In this document: in pieces, positions 13,750-13,993 of the stretch
How positions within the stretch are numbered: the first letter of the stretch is position 1
Layout of the letters: each line of letters begins with the position of its first letter
Source of the DNA: Thermoplasmatota archaeon
GTDB lineage: Archaea; Thermoplasmatota; Thermoplasmata; Thermoplasmatales; Thermoplasmataceae
Reading direction: 5' to 3'
Assembly (NCBI GenBank): GCA_023379345.1
Contig: JAMCUV010000084.1
Coordinates: forward strand, 1-13,993
Length of the DNA stretch: 13,993 bases
Made by a program: the position numbers and the translations under genes
The notes under the pieces: model-generated
What the model was told of the DNA's origin: nothing
Database searches by the model: none
What the model saw: only the letters and a program-made list of their open reading frames with translations

Positions 13750-13883
13750 TTACCACTTCAGGAATCCTTTAAAAATTAATCTTTCTGATATGTTGTTGAT
13801 TGGTGGACGGTTATTTTGCTGGGTATAGAAGCTGCCGGAAATAAAAGAGTGGGGGTAACATATTCTCTCCGCATTACCACTTC
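13743..13883 (+). repeat. 17-bp direct repeat, copy 1 overlapping the tRNA-Leu 3' end
   Basis: CTCCGCATTACCACTTC occurs exactly at 13743-13759 and again at 13867-13883, 124 bp apart. The first seven bases of copy 1 are the 3' end of tRNA-Leu including its discriminator. Such tRNA-end repeats are typical attachment-site scars, though the 107-bp unique stretch between the copies is far too short for a complete element. Confidence 0.8.
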
Positions 13884-13993
13884 GAGAGGATCGAAACATA
13901 TACCACGTGTCGCATGGAATCAGAGAGCTGTGGCATTTTGAACCACAAGTATAAGATCATCTGGCACAACGTTCAACAATTGACGAATGCATG
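13750..13993. other. 244-bp gene-poor right end
   Basis: Downstream of tRNA-Leu there is a TATA-like TTTAAAAATTAAT (13768-13780), only very short open frames, the second copy of the 17-bp repeat, and the uncertain open frame at the edge. No RNA fold or recognisable gene is seen. The character (AT-rich, repeat-flanked, next to a tRNA) fits an integration hot spot. Confidence 0.4.
13845..13993 (+). other. Open frame running off the right edge, identity unknown
   Basis: One plus-strand frame is open from 13845 to the window end. An ATG at 13914 begins MESESCGILNHKYKIIWHN, with no clear ribosome site. The GILNHKYKIIW part is faintly like the N-terminal region of IS200-type TnpA (LNYHxVW), but this is too weak to call. 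The open stretch is only 26 codons from that ATG, so chance is a real alternative. Confidence 0.2.

Noticed and set aside
13743..13883. CRISPR-like repeat
   Set aside because: Only two copies of a 17-bp unit, one embedded in a tRNA; there is no array periodicity and no cas gene.

Overview
The window looks like chromosomal DNA of a thermoacidophilic euryarchaeon of the Thermoplasmatales type. The evidence is the mixture of archaeal information-processing genes (two TFB transcription factors, Gar1, a Pcc1-like KEOPS subunit, archaeal-type GluRS, a stand-alone GMP synthase amidotransferase subunit) with a bacterial-type gyrB-gyrA pair. AGA/AGG arginine codons are common, TATA boxes sit at leaderless spacing from several start codons, and some genes have Shine-Dalgarno sites matching parts of AGGAGGTGAT. 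The genus cannot be fixed from the sequence alone. The content is mostly housekeeping; I see no defence system, CRISPR array or complete mobile element.

Layout. Positions 1-6340 (minus strand) form one compact transcription unit read right to left: gyrB, gyrA (TTG start; its ribosome site overlaps the gyrB stop), homoserine dehydrogenase (overlaps gyrA by 14 bp) and an MBL-fold hydrolase. Positions 6419-7276 (minus) hold three small poorly known genes: a TusA-like protein and a pair of overlapping coiled-coil/helical ORFs. Positions 7294-7303 are a palindromic TATA box in a 50-bp divergent spacer. To its right on the plus strand lie a DUF1059 small protein, a NOG1-like GTPase and gltX, tightly packed.

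Positions 10149-11948 (minus) hold tfb1 and guaAA as a two-gene unit, then a PRC-barrel gene with its own leaderless promoter and a hairpin-plus-T-run at its end. A 270-bp AT-rich spacer separates tfb1 from the divergent plus-strand pair gar1-tfb2. A pcc1-like gene converges on tfb2. Next is tRNA-Leu(CAA) with a long variable arm, whose 3' end is part of a 17-bp exact direct repeat recurring 124 bp downstream.

How it fits together: DNA topology (gyrase), transcription initiation (two TFBs), tRNA charging and modification (GluRS, Pcc1, tRNA-Leu), ribosome and RNA biogenesis (NOG1-like GTPase, Gar1) and metabolism (homoserine, GMP) are interleaved in short operons. The points most worth a second look are the repeat at the tRNA-Leu 3' end, the shared palindromic TATA box, the divergent tfb pair, the unusual start-codon contexts of gyrA and gltX, and the natural Met/Glu at GyrA positions equivalent to E. 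coli Ser83/Asp87.
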